A stretch of DNA of 64,000 nucleotides from a virus. Position numbers and translations under genes: made by a program. This document shows, piece after piece, positions 1-9,182 of the stretch. A model generated the notes under the pieces. It did no database searches. It worked only from the letters and a program-made list of their open reading frames with translations, and had not been told where the DNA came from. Position 1 is the stretch's first letter. Every line of letters starts with the position of its first letter. Location: the IMG/VR virus record IMGVR_UViG_3300020424_000002, positions 82,137-146,136 of that record; one strand, given 5' to 3'.

Positions 1-322
1 TAGTAGATTTTTTGAGACCTTTAAAATACTTTGCTGGTTGAGTTCCTTTTTTATCTTTGATATCTTTGTCTTGAGGTTCTCTTTCCTCATCTCTGAGACG
101 AGGTTCAGTCCTGTTATACTTTTGTGTAACTATTGAAAGATTTGACTTATCGTTATTCATAGGATTACCATCTTTATGATGCACATCTTTACCAACAATA
201 CCTTTGGTATCTTTTAGTTGTCTTCGTGCATGATTTCTACCAGCTCTTCTTTTTTTCTGTTCTGGTTTAGAATGGTAGTTTTCGTATTCTTTTTTGTAGT
301 TCCTTTCTTTGAAAGTCTCCAT
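1..322 (-). CDS. HNH-like protein (3' end outside window)
   Basis: The start is fixed by AAGGAG six bases before the ATG; the frame runs off the left edge after 107 residues. A Lys/Arg-rich N-terminus (METFKERNYK) is followed by a segment around residues 46-67 reading DVHHKDGNPMNNDKSNLS, which resembles the HH-x-D-x-N-x(4)-N core of HNH nucleases. Phage HNH proteins are usually homing or nicking endonucleases, but this one sits next to probable structural genes, so nicking activity is only a guess. The METFKE start faintly resembles the capsid-targeting-like starts of nearby genes. Confidence 0.6.
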   Translation of the reverse strand, partial: METFKERNYKKEYENYHSKPEQKKRRAGRNHARRQLKDTKGIVGKDVHHKDGNPMNNDKSNLSIVTQKYNRTEPRLRDEEREPQDKDIKDKKGTQPAKYFKGLKKST

Positions 323-331
323 GACGACTCC

Positions 332-2929
332 TTAGAATGAACTTATAACATCTTTGTGATTTGAATACTTACTTGATGATTGTCTCATGAGATTATCATA
401 GATTTGACCTCTGGTTCTCATTAATCCATCTGGCATGTGACCGAGTGCTTTGTGAGTCATCATAATACCTTTTAATGCATCTAGTCCTTTTTTATCACCA
501 AGAAGTTTTGCAAGATGCATTAATGAACCAGTGTGGTCATTTCTATCTGTCATTTTTTTAATCTTGTTGATATCTGCAGCTGACATTTCTTTTTTCTCTA
601 CAAGTTCTTCGATACCTTCTTTGATATCTTCTATCTTCTGATGCCACTCTACCATCTCATCTGTACCTTCTTTATAGAAGATTGCTTTCTTAGTCACTGG
701 GTCTAATCCCATGTACTTACCTTTGAGAGAAGGCATCTTAACACCAATGTCTCTTAACATTGCAACCATCTTATGAAGTCTTTCCCAGTTTGCTGGTGGA
801 TGTTTTTGTTTCCAGATTTGACCCATTAATTTGTCAATACTTTTCTCTGGGTCTTTTTCATCAAATGGTAGTTTAGTCATCTTTGCCATCATCTTACCAA
901 ATGTTTTAAGTTTAACAACATTTGCTGGTGATAGGTTTTCAATCACTACATGATGACCTGTAAATTCTTTTGATTCGTTTGCATGTCTAAGTGCAAGTTT
1001 AACTGCTGGATTCTTAGATAATCCTCTTTTAAGTTTTTCTATTTCTTTGATTGCATAGTTAGTTGCACCACTTAAATCAAGTGCAAGTTCAATTGCTTTC
1101 TTAACTGTTTTATCTCTTGCAGCTGCTTTTTGTTTTGGATTGTCTCTGTAATATTTGTTTATTTCTTGACCTGTAAGTTTAGATTTACCCATCTTAGATA
1201 GTGGGTCTAACTTACCATCTTTGACTCTTTCATCTATTTTCTTACCATCTTTATCATACTTACCAGACTTTTTCTTTGCAATTGCAATTGCAGCTTGTTG
1301 TGCAAAGTTTTTACCTTTACCTTCTGATACTTCTTCTCGTATTTTTTCCATACCTTTTGGATTTTTAGTCACTATATCTCTCTGAGATAATATTTTTATT
1401 AAATCTTTGACCTCATCTGGTGCAATCATAAAACTTTCATTTCTAAATCTAATAGAATACATTGTATTCGGTGCTGGAAAGACAAGATTTATTGAGAATT
1501 TACCAGATTTTTTTAATCTAGGCATCGGTAGTGATGTTTTCATTGCTTCCTCAAGTTCTTCACTTACTGCTTTTTCTAAATCATCTGCTTGTTTTGCATG
1601 TTTCTTACTTGCTTTCTTCAACATAGTGACAATCTTTTTCACTACTGGTTTGTCGTCATTATCGAGTTCTTCTGGTAAAGGTTTTACACCTTGTTGTTTG
1701 AACATCTTCATCAAGGCATTGTTAGTTGCAAGTTTGATTTTGTTATCTTTACCCATTGCAACCATAGTATTTTTAAATCCTTGAGGATTTTGTTTTTGCA
1801 TTGCCATTGCAACTTTAACACCAGTCATGTTAAGAAGTTTTGCAACACCATACTGGAACATTTTATCACCACCAGTTTTAAATAGTTTGTCAATCATTTC
1901 ACCAGCAGATGCTTCTACTAGTTCAAAATCTTCTTTTTGCATTGCGAGTTTAGTGTTAAGAGTTCCAATCATCTTAAGGATTGTATCTCTTGCATCTAAA
2001 ACTTTTTTGTAATCTTTGTTATGAACTGTATTCTTAAGTTCTTTATCACCCATGTTTGCAATCTTCTGATAAGCTTTTAAGACACTCTGCATGTCTTTAG
2101 AAACCTTTTTCATTGCCTCGACTTCTTGTCTCTTGACTTCATCTAAAGATTCTTTTCTATACTGTCTCATTAATGAATCTATTTGTTTTTGGATTCTATG
2201 ATATTCATCACTGTCATACTTGACATCCATCTTTTTATTTCTAAGATTACTGATTCTATCTTTAACTGAATCAGGCATAGTTGTTAGTGCTTCTAACATA
2301 TTGTCATCTGGATGTATGACATGTGCAAGGTCTTTATCGTGATTTAGATTACCTTTTTTCTTCTTGACTATAAATGCATTTACTCTTGCCATTCCCCACT
2401 GCTGTGGAGTAGTTCCTGGCCTGTGTCCTGTTTTCCATGCAGCCATTCCACGATTGTAAACTTTTCTTAATGTTCCTACTGAGATACCAGATTTTTTAGC
2501 TTTAGCTGCAAGACCTTTAGATTCATCTAAATCATTATCTTCCATCATCTTCATAAGAGGTTTATCTTTTTGGATGTCTTTCATTAAGTTGTCAATATCT
2601 TTGTCATTACCCTTGAAGTTTACATTATTATCATCTACAAATTTACCTTTGGATTGTGTACCAAATGTTATTTTAACTTTTGGATGTTTTTTTGCATACT
2701 TACTGATTAATGCCTGTTGAATTTTTTTCTTGTTTTTCATTGGTACAGACATCATACCATCTTCTTCAAGATAATCTAACCAATCATTGATTTCTTCGTC
2801 ACGAACATCTTCGATGAGAGAGTCAATTAACTCCTCATTTAAGATATCTTCATTTGGTGTTGCATACATTTCTCTGTATGCATCTGCAACAGATGACAGA
2901 GTTTTTCTGTTTCTCATGTAGTTTGACAT
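332..2929 (-). CDS. large Lys-rich multidomain phage protein (DUF5824-like segment)
   Basis: This is an 865-residue protein of unknown function. Residues about 138-200 hold a segment (GISVGTLRKVYNRGMAAWKT then GHRPGTTPQQWGMARVNAF) that I recognise from marine T4-like phages as a DUF5824-type domain. Another short block, GKGKNFAQQAAIAIAKKKSG near residue 520, is also common in such phages. The rest is charged, mostly helical and Lys-rich, with no signal peptide or membrane segment. It starts directly after the stop of the upstream gene, so the two are cotranscribed, probably from the late box at 3651-3658. Late expression and composition suggest a virion or core protein. Confidence 0.65.
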   Translation of the reverse strand: MSNYMRNRKTLSSVADAYREMYATPNEDILNEELIDSLIEDVRDEEINDWLDYLEEDGMMSVPMKNKKKIQQALISKYAKKHPKVKITFGTQSKGKFVDDNNVNFKGNDKDIDNLMKDIQKDKPLMKMMEDNDLDESKGLAAKAKKSGISVGTLRKVYNRGMAAWKTGHRPGTTPQQWGMARVNAFIVKKKKGNLNHDKDLAHVIHPDDNMLEALTTMPDSVKDRISNLRNKKMDVKYDSDEYHRIQKQIDSLMRQYRKESLDEVKRQEVEAMKKVSKDMQSVLKAYQKIANMGDKELKNTVHNKDYKKVLDARDTILKMIGTLNTKLAMQKEDFELVEASAGEMIDKLFKTGGDKMFQYGVAKLLNMTGVKVAMAMQKQNPQGFKNTMVAMGKDNKIKLATNNALMKMFKQQGVKPLPEELDNDDKPVVKKIVTMLKKASKKHAKQADDLEKAVSEELEEAMKTSLPMPRLKKSGKFSINLVFPAPNTMYSIRFRNESFMIAPDEVKDLIKILSQRDIVTKNPKGMEKIREEVSEGKGKNFAQQAAIAIAKKKSGKYDKDGKKIDERVKDGKLDPLSKMGKSKLTGQEINKYYRDNPKQKAAARDKTVKKAIELALDLSGATNYAIKEIEKLKRGLSKNPAVKLALRHANESKEFTGHHVVIENLSPANVVKLKTFGKMMAKMTKLPFDEKDPEKSIDKLMGQIWKQKHPPANWERLHKMVAMLRDIGVKMPSLKGKYMGLDPVTKKAIFYKEGTDEMVEWHQKIEDIKEGIEELVEKKEMSAADINKIKKMTDRNDHTGSLMHLAKLLGDKKGLDALKGIMMTHKALGHMPDGLMRTRGQIYDNLMRQSSSKYSNHKDVISSF

Positions 2930-3622
2930 TTACTTTCCAGCTTTTCTATTATTGTATATTAAAGATTTTTCCTTAACATATCCTAACCTTCTTAAGGTTT
3001 CTTTAAATGATTTACTTCTTGCATCATATTTAATCTCAGATGCATCTTCGTTTTTACCGATTGCTTTTGAGATTGCTTTTCTTTTCTTATGCAAGAATTT
3101 ATCAGATGAATCAACATCACCATCATTGTCGATGTCTTTGTCTTTTCTATCTTTAAACTTTTTCTTAACTGCTTTTTTGTCTACTTTATCAAGTCCTTCA
3201 CCATCATCTGATTTATCATTAGATGCATCTTCTGTATTACAATGACTTGCCTTTAGGTCTTTTTTGAGTTTTTTCTTTCCATCCTCAGAACCCATATCAG
3301 CCATTTCACCGACTGTACAAGGATACTCTTTACCAGCAAACATAAAGGTTTTATCACCATTTTTCTTTGCTTGTCTTGCAGCTGCAATGAATGACCTTTT
3401 GTCATCATTTACTGCTTTTCTAAGTTCTTGTAGTTCTTTATTGAACGATTCTGCAACTTCTGGTTTGTCCTGTAAAGGATATCCCATAAGTTCTGCTTGT
3501 TGTGCAAAACGAGATTTTGCTGGTTGTCCAGAATTAAGGACTTCTGAGACCGCATCAGCAACAGATTTAGTTACTTTATCAGTCCCACTGTTGAATTTTA
3601 ATCTATCTTTTATATCTGACAT
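2930..3622 (-). CDS. late protein with EF-hand-like Asp-rich loop
   Basis: A 230-residue highly charged protein. The segment DKDIDNDGDVDSSDKFLHKK near residues 160-180 matches an EF-hand/dockerin-like calcium loop (D-x-D-x-D-G-x-V-x-x-x-D), a motif frequent in structural proteins of T4-like phages. A late box TATAAATA at 3651-3658 and a leader with AGGAG precede the ATG, so this is the first gene of a late unit that continues into the next two genes. Calcium binding is inferred from the motif only. Confidence 0.65.
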   Translation of the reverse strand: MSDIKDRLKFNSGTDKVTKSVADAVSEVLNSGQPAKSRFAQQAELMGYPLQDKPEVAESFNKELQELRKAVNDDKRSFIAAARQAKKNGDKTFMFAGKEYPCTVGEMADMGSEDGKKKLKKDLKASHCNTEDASNDKSDDGEGLDKVDKKAVKKKFKDRKDKDIDNDGDVDSSDKFLHKKRKAISKAIGKNEDASEIKYDARSKSFKETLRRLGYVKEKSLIYNNRKAGK

Positions 3623-3650
3623 TGTGGTCTCCTATTAATGTTTCCTCTAG

Positions 3651-3658
3651 TATTTATA
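3651..3658 (-). promoter_or_regulatory. late promoter box TATAAATA
   Basis: A perfect T4-type late box (minus strand) lies 28 bases upstream of the ATG at 3622, with an ordinary leader and AGGAG. It should be read by the gene-55 sigma factor encoded at 49428-49988. Confidence 0.75.
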
Positions 3659-3662
3659 TATA

Positions 3663-5084
3663 TCACTTCTTCGACTGTGATTGTCTAAACTTTTTAAGTC
3701 GTTCTACTTCACCTTTTTTAACTTTAGGGAAGAGTTTTTTACTTAATTTTGCAATTGCACTCTTCTTTTTATCTAATTTTTTACCGATTGCAATTCTAGC
3801 ACCCATTGAAAGTTCACTTGCAGCCTTACCACCAGACATTTTTTTAAATAAAATTGCTCTTGCAGTCTTCATTGCTTTTGTTTTCAATTGGTCATTAGTC
3901 TTCATTCTTTTCTTTTTACGAGCTTTAGTTCTTGCAATCTTCTGTGCAAGTCGTCTCATTCTCATACCAATTGCCCTTCTTTGTTGCATATTAAGTACTT
4001 CTAACTGTAATTGTCTTGTTAATTCACTAGTAAATTTACCTTCTGCAACCTTATGTTGTTTCTTTGCCATGTTCATTGCTGTCCCATGCATTACTTCTTT
4101 TGCTTTATCACCATACTCTTTTTCAAAGTAATCTTTCTTTTTCTTTAAATCTTTGTAAATCTTTTCTTTCGTAGCCATAACTGCATCGGATACTTCGTTT
4201 GTATCAGTCGGATTTGTACTTCTATTTTTAAGTCTAGTTAATCTTCTTCTATCTGCATCCATTTCTCTGTCATGTTTAATTTTTAATTGTTCTTTTTCTC
4301 TAGATTGTTTGTCTTTTAGGTTATCTGTAGTTTCATCTTCATTGAATAATCTTTTTTCCATATCTACTGGATGTTCATAGGAAGCTGCAAGTGCAACATT
4401 TTTCATAGGTTTCATGGTCAATGCAGATTTCCATGCAGTTGCCATTTTGTTTGAAGGGAAAGATTTTACGAATGCTCTAAGTCTAGGGAAAATTTTAGTG
4501 GTGTTTTTATCCAAATCATTCATATCACCATCATTATCTACAATAAAAAAGTTTTGTCTACCAAATGTAGCTTGTAGTTTACCCATGTTTTTTCTGACTG
4601 TTGCATGATTGCTTTGTACTATATTGTCTGGGATACTTCTTTCTCGTTGTCTATTTCTATCTAATGCAGTTTCTAATGAAGTATTTACGAATACCATTGC
4701 AGTTTCGTATCCTAAATCTTGAAGGAGTTTTCTTTGTTTTACGATATTTTTTACATCTCTTGCAGTTGAATCAATAACAAGTCCTAACCGACCTTTAATA
4801 TACATTTCTTGTCGTTTACCAGTGATTGCTTTTGCATGAACACGAATTGCATCTCTTTGTTCTTCTTCACTCTCTGGCATTTTAAGTGAAAGACCTGCTT
4901 TCTTAAGACCCATTTCAAATGATTGGTCTGAGTTTACTGGTCGTAAACCCATAGAACCGAACCCTAATTTTTTAGCTGCAAGTGATTTACCACTGCCTGG
5001 GCCACCTGCCATAAAGACAGCCTTAAATACGCCTGGGTCGTTAATTCCTTCGTTAAGCGAGTCGTATGTATTTTCCAATATCAT
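3663..5084 (-). CDS. P-loop kinase (zeta-toxin/AAA_33-like)
   Basis: A 473-residue protein. Residues 27-34 form a Walker A motif, GGPGSGKS, preceded by a hydrophobic beta strand (AVFMA). LVIDSTARD (about 103-111) and NRQRERSI (about 144-151) fit the acceptor and lid regions of P-loop kinases related to zeta toxin and polynucleotide kinases. The C-terminal 250 residues are Lys/Arg-rich and helical. The start overlaps the end of the nucleotidyltransferase gene by 32 bases, so translation is probably coupled. The substrate is unknown; adjacency to a nucleotidyltransferase suggests nucleotide, cofactor or RNA-end metabolism. Confidence 0.7.
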   Translation of the reverse strand: MILENTYDSLNEGINDPGVFKAVFMAGGPGSGKSLAAKKLGFGSMGLRPVNSDQSFEMGLKKAGLSLKMPESEEEQRDAIRVHAKAITGKRQEMYIKGRLGLVIDSTARDVKNIVKQRKLLQDLGYETAMVFVNTSLETALDRNRQRERSIPDNIVQSNHATVRKNMGKLQATFGRQNFFIVDNDGDMNDLDKNTTKIFPRLRAFVKSFPSNKMATAWKSALTMKPMKNVALAASYEHPVDMEKRLFNEDETTDNLKDKQSREKEQLKIKHDREMDADRRRLTRLKNRSTNPTDTNEVSDAVMATKEKIYKDLKKKKDYFEKEYGDKAKEVMHGTAMNMAKKQHKVAEGKFTSELTRQLQLEVLNMQQRRAIGMRMRRLAQKIARTKARKKKRMKTNDQLKTKAMKTARAILFKKMSGGKAASELSMGARIAIGKKLDKKKSAIAKLSKKLFPKVKKGEVERLKKFRQSQSKK

Positions 5085-5709
5085 CTGTTATGTACTCTGG
5101 TATATGATGGAATTCTTCTCGAATTGCCATTCCTTTTCTTACTGCTTTATACAGTTGTTTTCCTTGTCTAAAAGTTCTTGGTAATGATTTAACAAATGTT
5201 TTTTCATCACCATCGAAAGCCATTGCTCTCATCTTAGATGCAGACATACCAGATATGTCATCTGCATCTGGGTCTCTTTCACCTGCTGATACCAATTCGA
5301 TACTTTTAAAGTTATAGAAACCATGTCTACCTTTCACACCATTGTACTTTGTGAGTAGACTCTCAAATTCTCTTAGTCTATCTGAACCAGCAACCATCTT
5401 TACACTTCTGTATCCTTGGTTATACAAGTCAACCACCACATCAAATACTGTTCTAGAATTAGATGTAGAAACTGTTACTTTTGCTGGTCTAAACAAGAGT
5501 TTCATGAACTTTGTTTTGGTTCTATAATCTAGTGGATTCTTCTTTGGGTCTTGACTATGACTTGTATAGATGAATCCATCATCCGAACCAGCAACCTGTT
5601 TCACTTTCATTGCAAGTTTGAGATGTCCAGCAGTTGGTGGATTAAACCTACCGAATGCAAACACAGCAGTTTGTGAATTTATCTCAACAATGTCTTTGAA
5701 ACTTTTCAT
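5053..5709 (-). CDS. cytidylyltransferase-like nucleotidyltransferase (NMNAT-like)
   Basis: A 218-residue protein with the FGRFNPPTAGHLKL signature at residues 19-32 (the (H/T)xGH motif) and a C-terminal SASKMR segment near 152 matching the ISxTxxR motif of nucleotidyltransferases such as NMN adenylyltransferase. Expected chemistry is transfer of a nucleotidyl group, perhaps NMN to NAD; the substrate cannot be set from sequence alone. The N-terminus MKSFKDIVEI resembles the T4 capsid-targeting peptide, so the enzyme may be packaged. A late box lies exactly five bases before the ATG, which predicts a leaderless message. Confidence 0.75.
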   Translation of the reverse strand: MKSFKDIVEINSQTAVFAFGRFNPPTAGHLKLAMKVKQVAGSDDGFIYTSHSQDPKKNPLDYRTKTKFMKLLFRPAKVTVSTSNSRTVFDVVVDLYNQGYRSVKMVAGSDRLREFESLLTKYNGVKGRHGFYNFKSIELVSAGERDPDADDISGMSASKMRAMAFDGDEKTFVKSLPRTFRQGKQLYKAVRKGMAIREEFHHIPEYITDDIGKYIRLA

Positions 5710-5714
5710 GTAAG

Positions 5715-5722
5715 TATTTATG
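5715..5722 (-). promoter_or_regulatory. late promoter box CATAAATA, leaderless spacing
   Basis: The box is followed by CTTAC and then ATG (5709). In T4 the box spans about -13 to -6, so +1 falls on the A of the start codon. No Shine-Dalgarno sequence can be transcribed. Confidence 0.7.
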
Positions 5723-6905
5723 TTTTTACAAATTTCTGTTCGTTGATTTTAAGTGCATCATAATCCATTTGCACATATTCTCTACATACATCCCACCACT
5801 CTTTTAAGTCTTCATCTTCTTGTAGTTCTTCTATAACTCTTTGTCTAATTTCTGGTGTGACATTCATATGAGTATGGGCATACATGCTGTGAGATTGTTT
5901 TTGGTGAAACTTAACCTTAACTTCATCATCAATAAATCCTAAATCTATTAATGTATCAATTGCACCAGCTGTCTTTTTCAAAGATTCTTCTGATGGATGT
6001 AGAAAACCTAGTCCACTTTGTGTATAGTCTATGTCGTGTTTATAGTGTACAAGATTATCGTAAATGTCATACATTGATTTACCATTCCACAATGGTCTTG
6101 ATAATACGAAAGTATGATTCATTTGTTGTCCTTCTAATCCACCTATTAGTAATCTTTCTGGTGGACAAAAATATATTATTCTTTTTGCAGAATTGTAATA
6201 TCTTTCCCATCCTTCTTCTGTATCTGCATCTAAATCATATATCCATGGACAAGACATACCATTATCCATTTCAGTTATAAGACCAGATATAAATCTTTCC
6301 CAAGGGTCACGAACAAGTAAATACGATGTCCAATCGTTGAAAAAATTTAATTCTTGAAATGGTGGAGTCAGTTCTGAATCACGACCTTCACCATAATTTT
6401 TAGGAGTAGCTTTCATTCCATAATCCCATGGACAGTTATCACCAAAAAATTCTTTTGCTTCTTTCGAACCCCTCTTAATAATTTTTGAATATGCAGTAAG
6501 AGGATTCAAACTCCCATCAGGAGCCTGTTTCCAGTGTTCTGGAATATTTTCATAACCATGCATTACAACTCTTTTGTTAGGTTGATACATATCTGTAACA
6601 AATTGCAGATATTCTTCATCTGATAACCAAGTTCTTGGATTACGATTTTGGTCTTCAATCCAAACCCAGTCATCATCAAACATTTCGTTTTGTGCGTTTA
6701 GATAAAAACGAATTGAGGAATGTCCTACTTTACGAGGACATGTAAGTATTACTTTTCTTTTTTTAGATATGAATGTGGGATGACATCTTTCCCAACATGT
6801 TTCACCATCAAAATGTGCATTAACAGTAAAAGTTTGTTTTCCAACTGTTATTTGAACTTCATTATTTTCATTAAATGAAGCAAAAGATTTCAAAGAATCT
6901 GACAT
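5718..6905 (-). CDS. sulfotransferase-like protein
   Basis: A 395-residue protein with two hallmarks of the PAPS-dependent sulfotransferase fold. A 5'-phosphosulfate-binding-type loop reads VILTCPRKVGHSSIRFYL at residues 52-69. A 3'-phosphate-binding-type segment reads LLVRDPWERFISG near residue 200. GGAG precedes the ATG. The gene follows the ligase-like gene by 16 bases. The acceptor is unknown; surface glycans or tail proteins are possible. A second, shorter sulfotransferase-like gene lies at 45575-46375. The fold call is fairly safe but the reaction is inferred. Confidence 0.65.
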   Translation of the reverse strand: MSDSLKSFASFNENNEVQITVGKQTFTVNAHFDGETCWERCHPTFISKKRKVILTCPRKVGHSSIRFYLNAQNEMFDDDWVWIEDQNRNPRTWLSDEEYLQFVTDMYQPNKRVVMHGYENIPEHWKQAPDGSLNPLTAYSKIIKRGSKEAKEFFGDNCPWDYGMKATPKNYGEGRDSELTPPFQELNFFNDWTSYLLVRDPWERFISGLITEMDNGMSCPWIYDLDADTEEGWERYYNSAKRIIYFCPPERLLIGGLEGQQMNHTFVLSRPLWNGKSMYDIYDNLVHYKHDIDYTQSGLGFLHPSEESLKKTAGAIDTLIDLGFIDDEVKVKFHQKQSHSMYAHTHMNVTPEIRQRVIEELQEDEDLKEWWDVCREYVQMDYDALKINEQKFVKT

Positions 6906-6921
6906 AATATAACTCCATAAT

Positions 6922-8133
6922 TTATTTGTCCCAGTCTTTTTGTACTGTAAAGTTATTTAGTGAGAACTCCATTCGGTCTACTAACTTCACTGCACCACCA
7001 AGATTATTGTCAATTGCAACAAAACCCTCTGGTGCAACGACATCAAAACCATTATCTTTTTTTACAAACAATTGTGTTAATTGTTTTGCTTTATTTACTT
7101 TAGTAAGTATCTTAATCTTTGCATAGTTTATCAATGCTTGAAACTCTACTAAAGTTTTAAGTAATGTTAAATGTTTTCTAATTTGTGTAAGATGTATGTT
7201 TTTGTTTTTCTCTGCTGTCTTTTTTGCAGATGTAACTTTGAGTTTATCTATTTGTGCATCAAACTTTTCCTCTACAAATTTAAAATAACCATCTGCATGA
7301 TTCTTATAGTTTAATCGTAAAAAGTTTGTTCCTTCTCTTACTTTACTATTGTGATATGTTTTGTAACTCATGCCTGGCTTCATCTCTGATTGATGTTTTA
7401 AGAATGAATCTAGTGATGGTTTTCTTATCTTCTGAAAAACCTTACCTGTTCTGGACATCAATCTGGTTATTTCTGCACTGTCTTTTTGCGTAAAGGTTGC
7501 AGTTCCAGATACATCATTGTAGGATGCATCATCCATCCAGACCTTACTTGTTTTTTTAAGACCAGATATGTTTGCACCAAATGATGCAGTTAAATCTGAT
7601 AATGAATCTCCTGTATAAGTTGTATGAAATACAATACCCACATTTGCTCTTCTCATAGTAGATGCAAGTTTAGATGTAGAAGGTACTGCATACATGATTG
7701 TATTTGGTTGAAAGGTTTCATACGATTCACCATTGATATCTTTCTTTTCTAGGTCACCTTTTGTAAACATCAAGTCACCTTGAAGTATATCTTTAATACC
7801 GATATCTTTCAGATTGTTATAACATGCTTTGAATTTTTCTGCAAGTTGTCCAGATAAATCTGCATTTATCTCTGCAATTGATGTGTAGTATTTTGGTGTT
7901 TTGTTAAATAAACTTTTCTTTGCAACAAAGAATTTACCTGTCTCTGGGTCATTACCACAAAAGATAGCAGGAGCTCCATCCCATTTTACAGTGACATTAA
8001 CACTTCTCTTACTTCCAGACATCAACATGTCACGAAGTGACCTTATAAAGTTTATAGATGCACGACCACCATCAATACCATTATTGAATATTTCGTCTTC
8101 TATATGTTCTAAATGTACATTAGGACTTGGCAT
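6922..8133 (-). CDS. putative nucleic-acid ligase/nucleotidyltransferase-like protein
   Basis: A 403-residue protein. Residues 48-55, VKWDGAPAIF, resemble the K-x-D-G motif I of covalent nucleotidyltransferases (DNA/RNA ligases, capping enzymes), with ILQGDLMF (about 116-123) as a possible motif III and HADGYFKFV (about 279-287) as a possible downstream motif. Lys49 would be the AMP acceptor. Phages of this group carry a conserved unnamed family of this kind. The gene overlaps its upstream neighbour by 14 bases in a chain with the ParB-like and PAP2 genes. Ligase activity is a hypothesis; a catalytically dead relative is possible. Confidence 0.5.
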   Translation of the reverse strand: MPSPNVHLEHIEDEIFNNGIDGGRASINFIRSLRDMLMSGSKRSVNVTVKWDGAPAIFCGNDPETGKFFVAKKSLFNKTPKYYTSIAEINADLSGQLAEKFKACYNNLKDIGIKDILQGDLMFTKGDLEKKDINGESYETFQPNTIMYAVPSTSKLASTMRRANVGIVFHTTYTGDSLSDLTASFGANISGLKKTSKVWMDDASYNDVSGTATFTQKDSAEITRLMSRTGKVFQKIRKPSLDSFLKHQSEMKPGMSYKTYHNSKVREGTNFLRLNYKNHADGYFKFVEEKFDAQIDKLKVTSAKKTAEKNKNIHLTQIRKHLTLLKTLVEFQALINYAKIKILTKVNKAKQLTQLFVKKDNGFDVVAPEGFVAIDNNLGGAVKLVDRMEFSLNNFTVQKDWDK

Positions 8134-8452
8134 TTCTTTCCTTCGTTTTCTTTTTCATCTTGTTTATGTATGCACGATAGACAGCTGCCTGTGCATTCTT
8201 ACCCATCTCTCTTGCTCTTTGTTCCATTGCAATTGCAGCTTGTATTTTATGTGCATGAGATTTACCAGAATTTTTAATCTTAGTGACACTTGCTTTTGCA
8301 TCATCAACTGTTGCAAATTTTAATCCATGAATAGTTCCTTTAGGATTTTCATCTGTATATAAATCAGAATGTTTTTTAGAGTTTGCAGGCTGACCTTTCT
8401 TTCTAGGTATCCTAGGATTCTTTTGTTCTATAAATTGTTTGAAAGAAATCAT
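8120..8452 (-). CDS. small basic protein with capsid-targeting-like N-terminus
   Basis: A 110-residue Lys/Arg-rich protein. The N-terminus MISFKQFIEQ closely resembles the T4 internal-protein targeting peptide (MKTYQEFIxE). The rest is helical, with AHKIQAAIAMEQRAREMGKN as a central conserved-looking block. It overlaps the next gene by 14 bases and starts inside the ATGA junction with the ParB-like gene. A basic packaged DNA-binding protein is a reasonable guess; the function is not known. Confidence 0.6.
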   Translation of the reverse strand: MISFKQFIEQKNPRIPRKKGQPANSKKHSDLYTDENPKGTIHGLKFATVDDAKASVTKIKNSGKSHAHKIQAAIAMEQRAREMGKNAQAAVYRAYINKMKKKTKERNAKS

Positions 8453-9174
8453 TTGTTTCTTACATTTCCTATTGCATCTGTATATGCAAGTGTTAAAGGT
8501 AGTAAGTCTTTAATAGGTAAATCTATTTCTAATGCAGTTACTTGTATAGCTGGGTCAACCAATACAGCAGATAAGAATCTGTGGTGACCATCTATAATTC
8601 TGTCATCTTTAGATACTACATAAAAATTATTCTTAGATGCAGAAAAATCTTTAGTCCCTTTTGCACCAAACTTAGATACATTCTTAATTGACTTGTCAAA
8701 ATATATTTGACTTTGAATAGGTTTTAGTTTTCCTACTGCAATCTTTTTAATTCTAACATTTACTTTGTCATCGTCTTTATCACCATCATTCTTTGCAAGA
8801 CCACCACTTACCCATTTTTTTCCTGTCTCTTTGTCTAGTCCTTGAGGAAATGGGTCATCTGGAACTTCGTTCTTTGCAAAGGGTCTTGCAATATCAATTG
8901 CACCTGCTTTTAATCTTCTTTGTAATAGTTTGATATCTCTGTTATCGATTACAGGCATATCTTTTCTTTGTGCAAATCCCATCCTTGCAAGTTTTTTTGC
9001 AAGTTTATAGTTTCTATCGAAGTTAGGAATCTCTTTATCTATATCAAATCCTTTCTTATCAAAAAGTTTTTTTGCATATTCATATGCTTTCTTCTCATCT
9101 GTTTTGATAAGTTCCATCTTACCAGCTTCTGCACCGCCTTTACCTTCTGCTATGTATCTTCTAAAACTTTTCAT
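8449..9174 (-). CDS. ParB-like protein with capsid-targeting-like N-terminus
   Basis: A 241-residue protein. The N-terminus MKSFRRYIAE ends in IAE, a plausible gp21-type cleavage site. The C-terminal half (about 140-235) resembles a ParB/Spo0J N-terminal fold: KIAVGKLKPIQSQIY, then FYVVSKDDRIIDGHHRFLSA with the hallmark DGHHR. ParB-like domains bind CTP or act as nucleases in other systems. The combination suggests an injected DNA-interacting protein. It overlaps the following gene by four bases. Domain call moderately sure, activity unknown. Confidence 0.65.
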   Translation of the reverse strand: MKSFRRYIAEGKGGAEAGKMELIKTDEKKAYEYAKKLFDKKGFDIDKEIPNFDRNYKLAKKLARMGFAQRKDMPVIDNRDIKLLQRRLKAGAIDIARPFAKNEVPDDPFPQGLDKETGKKWVSGGLAKNDGDKDDDKVNVRIKKIAVGKLKPIQSQIYFDKSIKNVSKFGAKGTKDFSASKNNFYVVSKDDRIIDGHHRFLSAVLVDPAIQVTALEIDLPIKDLLPLTLAYTDAIGNVRNK

Positions 9175-9182
9175 ATCTTTTC

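Noticed and set aside
3264-4131. Long plus-strand open frames, including about 169 codons at 3622-4131
   Set aside because: They are antisense to well-supported minus-strand genes, have low-complexity Ser/Leu/Phe-rich products, and lack ribosome sites.
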